From Rummeliibacillus pycnus_A (GTDB lineage Bacteria; Bacillota; Bacilli; Bacillales_A; Planococcaceae): a DNA stretch of 64,000 nucleotides. The position numbers were made by a program, and so were the translations under genes. Each line of letters begins with the position of its first letter. Within the stretch, counting starts at the first letter, position 1. Shown here piece by piece: positions 61,901-64,000 of this stretch. The stretch lies in contig NZ_CP132291.1 in assembly GCF_044359855.1 (NCBI RefSeq), positions 1,302,001 through 1,366,000 of the forward strand, written 5' to 3'. Under the pieces are notes generated by a model. It saw nothing but the letters and a program-made list of their open reading frames with translations, ran no database searches and was not told the DNA's origin.

Positions 61901-63169
61901 TTATGCAGACGTTTTTTCGTTATCTGGATCTAACTCTGTCCCATCCTTTAAAAGGAGTTTCGGACGAGCTTTATCTGTAACGGTTTCTTTCGTAATAATA
62001 CATTTCACGATATCATCACGAGAAGGTAATTCGAACATTACATCTAACATAATATTTTCGATAATTGAACGTAAGCCACGTGCACCAGTTTTACGTTCAA
62101 TAGCTTCTTTTGCGATTTCATATAATGCGTCTTTTTCAAATTCAAGTTCTACATTATCAAGTTCTAACATTTTTTGATATTGCTTAGATAATGCATTTTT
62201 AGGTTCTGTTAAAATTTGAACAAGTGCATCTTCGTCTAATTGCTCTAAACTAGCCAATACTGGTAAACGACCGATAAATTCAGGGATTAATCCGAATTTA
62301 AGCAAATCTTCAGGGATTAAGTGCTTCATCATATCCTTGTCATCAGTATTATGTTTTTTAATATCAGAACCGAAACCAATTACTTTTTCACCCATACGTC
62401 GTTTGATAATTGACTCAATTCCATCAAAAGCACCACCTACGATGAATAGAATATTCGTCGTATCTATTTGAATGAACTCTTGATGAGGGTGTTTACGACC
62501 GCCTTGAGGAGGAACGCTTGCTGTTGTACCTTCAAGGATTTTCAGTAATGCTTGTTGAACACCTTCACCTGACACATCACGTGTAATAGATGGGTTTTCA
62601 GATTTACGGGCCACTTTATCGATTTCATCGATATAGATAATTCCTTTTTCAGCACGTTCAATATCATAATCAGCAGATTGAATTAGTTTAAGAAGGATAT
62701 TTTCAACATCTTCACCCACATAGCCAGCTTCTGTTAAAGAAGTAGCGTCAGCAATCGCAAATGGTACGTTGATAATACGTGCTAGGGTTTGAGCTAATAA
62801 TGTTTTACCACTACCAGTTGGTCCGATTAACACGATATTAGATTTAGATAGCTCTACGTCATCCACTTTACTGTTAGAATTAATACGTTTGTAGTGATTG
62901 TAAACAGCTACTGATAATGCTTTTTTGGCACGTTCTTGTCCGATGACATAATCATCCAAAATATCTAGTATTTCTTTTGGCTTTGGAATGTCTTTTAGCT
63001 CAACTTCTTCTTCAGTACCAAGTTCTTCAACAACAATTTCAGAACAAAGATCGATACATTCATCACAAATATATACGCCTGGTCCTGCAACTAGTTTACG
63101 GACTTGTTCTTGTGGTTTACCACAGAATGAGCATTTTAAATTGCCTTTTTCATCATTAAATTTGAACAA
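61901..63169 (-). CDS. clpX: ATP-dependent Clp protease ATP-binding subunit ClpX
   Basis: A 422-aa AAA+ unfoldase that feeds substrates to ClpP. N-terminal zinc domain (CSFCGKPQEQ and CDECIDLC), Walker A GPTGSGKTLLAQTLA, IYIDEIDKVARK and the ClpP-docking loop VIGFGSD. Separated from tig by a terminator, so it probably has its own promoter in 63170-63290, which I could not define. Confidence 0.98.
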   Translation of the reverse strand: MFKFNDEKGNLKCSFCGKPQEQVRKLVAGPGVYICDECIDLCSEIVVEELGTEEEVELKDIPKPKEILDILDDYVIGQERAKKALSVAVYNHYKRINSNSKVDDVELSKSNIVLIGPTGSGKTLLAQTLARIINVPFAIADATSLTEAGYVGEDVENILLKLIQSADYDIERAEKGIIYIDEIDKVARKSENPSITRDVSGEGVQQALLKILEGTTASVPPQGGRKHPHQEFIQIDTTNILFIVGGAFDGIESIIKRRMGEKVIGFGSDIKKHNTDDKDMMKHLIPEDLLKFGLIPEFIGRLPVLASLEQLDEDALVQILTEPKNALSKQYQKMLELDNVELEFEKDALYEIAKEAIERKTGARGLRSIIENIMLDVMFELPSRDDIVKCIITKETVTDKARPKLLLKDGTELDPDNEKTSA

Positions 63170-63292
63170 TTATTTCACCCCTATTCAAGCAACAATGTTA
63201 CAAGATTCTTTCTATATTATCAAATATAATGATTTCTTGTAACAATCTCACTCTTTAATATGTATTATTCTAAATTTTCTAATTTTATGTTA

Positions 63293-63328
63293 AGAAAACA
63301 AGGTACGGATTTAAAACCCGTACCTTGT
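63293..63328 (-). terminator. Terminator of tig
   Basis: Perfect 11-bp stem (63298-63308 with 63318-63328), followed on the minus strand by TTTTCTTAACAT. It lies 23 bases beyond the tig stop. Confidence 0.82.
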
Positions 63329-63351
63329 TCAGGTTTACTAATTGAACTGTA

Positions 63352-64000
63352 TTATTCAGTTACTTTAGCGTTTTCAACTAATAATTCAACTGTTTTACGA
63401 ATTTTCACGTCATGTTCAAGAACAGATGTACCACCTAGAACTGATTTGATTTGTTCTGCATCCATTTTGAATTGTTCAGACATTTTTTCTAATTCAGCGT
63501 TGATGTCTTCTTCAGTTACTTCTACTTTTTCTGCTTCAGCAATTGCTTCAAGAACTAAAGATACACGTACACGGCTTTCAGCATCGCCTTTCATTTGTCC
63601 ACGAAGAGCTGCTTCATCTTGACCTGAGAATTGGTAGTAAAGGTCAAGGTTCATACCTTGCATTTGTAAGCTTTGATCGTATTCTTGTAACATACGGTTA
63701 ACTTCTGTTTCAACCATTGCTTCTGGAATATCAATTGTTGCGTTTTCAGCAGCTTTTTCAACTAAGTCGTCGCGTAAAGCTGTTTCAGCAGCGCTTTCTT
63801 TTTCAGTAGCAGTTTTTTCTTTTAGTTTAGTGCGAAGTTCAGCTAAAGTTTCAACTTCTGAATCAATTTCTGAAGCGAAATCATCATCTAATTCTGGAAG
63901 TTCTTTTGATTTAATTTCTTTTAAAGTTACTTTGAAAGTAGCTTCTTTACCAGCTAATTCAGCAGCATGGTATTCTGCAGGGAATGTTACAACTACATCT
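63352..64000 (-). CDS. tig: Trigger factor (5' end outside window)
   Basis: The C-terminal 216 residues of the ribosome-bound chaperone and prolyl isomerase. The frame is open from the stop at 63352 to the window edge. It includes the end of the FKBP-like domain (VVVTFPAEYHAAELAGKEAT) and KELPELDDDFASEIDSEVET, then the helical C-terminal domain. The N-terminal ribosome-binding part is not in the window. Confidence 0.95.
   Translation of the reverse strand, partial: DVVVTFPAEYHAAELAGKEATFKVTLKEIKSKELPELDDDFASEIDSEVETLAELRTKLKEKTATEKESAAETALRDDLVEKAAENATIDIPEAMVETEVNRMLQEYDQSLQMQGMNLDLYYQFSGQDEAALRGQMKGDAESRVRVSLVLEAIAEAEKVEVTEEDINAELEKMSEQFKMDAEQIKSVLGGTSVLEHDVKIRKTVELLVENAKVTE

Overview
The window is a 64 kb stretch of a low-GC, endospore-forming Bacillales chromosome. 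Gene order follows the Bacillus subtilis recJ-secDF-spoVB-yajC-tgt-queA-ruvBA and pheA-obg-spo0B-rpmA-rplU-spoIVF-min-mre-radC-maf-comC-folC-valS-hem-engB-lonA-clpX-tig backbone. Spore genes are present (spoVB, safA, spo0B, spoIVFA/FB, a SpoIIB-like protein, a short SpoVID). Departures from B. subtilis (a full type IV pilus locus, loss of the nad genes beside niaR, a LysM-less SpoVID, no lonB) suggest a Planococcaceae/Caryophanaceae member such as Lysinibacillus or a relative; that placement is inference. Nearly all genes are on the minus strand.

Layout. 1-1678: 5' part of recJ. 1.7-2.2 kb: a GC-rich palindromic repeat. 2.2-4.2 kb: a secreted subtilase. 4.4-14.4 kb: secDF, comN, spoVB (plus strand), a DUF421 protein, a small membrane protein, then yajC-tgt-queA-ruvB-ruvA. 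14.5-17.2 kb: a spore kinase-like protein and the repeat-rich coat protein SafA. 17.3-17.8 kb: niaR (plus). 17.9-21.1 kb: pheA, pheB, obg, spo0B. 21.3-23.5 kb: rpmA-prp-rplU behind an L21-type leader, then spoIVFB/FA. 23.7-29.8 kb: minD-minC-mreD-mreC-mreB, radC, a Maf homologue with an eroded active site, and a SPOR-domain protein at the spoIIB position.

29.9-41.8 kb is a type IV pilus locus in the comC-folC interval: prepilin peptidase, PilO, PilN, PilM, major pilin, PilC, PilT, PilB and a VanW-domain protein on the minus strand, and three minor pilin-like genes on the plus strand. A membrane GAF-GGDEF diguanylate cyclase follows at 42.0-43.7 kb. PilB carries two MshEN-type repeats, a known c-di-GMP receptor fold, so signal maker and candidate receptor sit in one locus; this is the most interesting system here. 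folC, two tandem RimK-type ATP-grasp ligases (plus), a secreted Excalibur-domain protein and valS with a T-box leader follow. After a degraded region, a 64-aa membrane protein and the short SpoVID comes the heme operon hemA-hemX-hemC-hemD-hemB-hemL (transcribed right to left), then a repeat-rich gap, engB-lonA, clpX and the 3' part of tig.

Factor-independent terminators separate most transcription units. At least five intergenic palindromic repeat copies (about 2.0, 10.06, 30.7, 58.4 and 58.6 kb) share modules with one another. I saw no rRNA, tRNA, CRISPR array, transposase or prophage gene.
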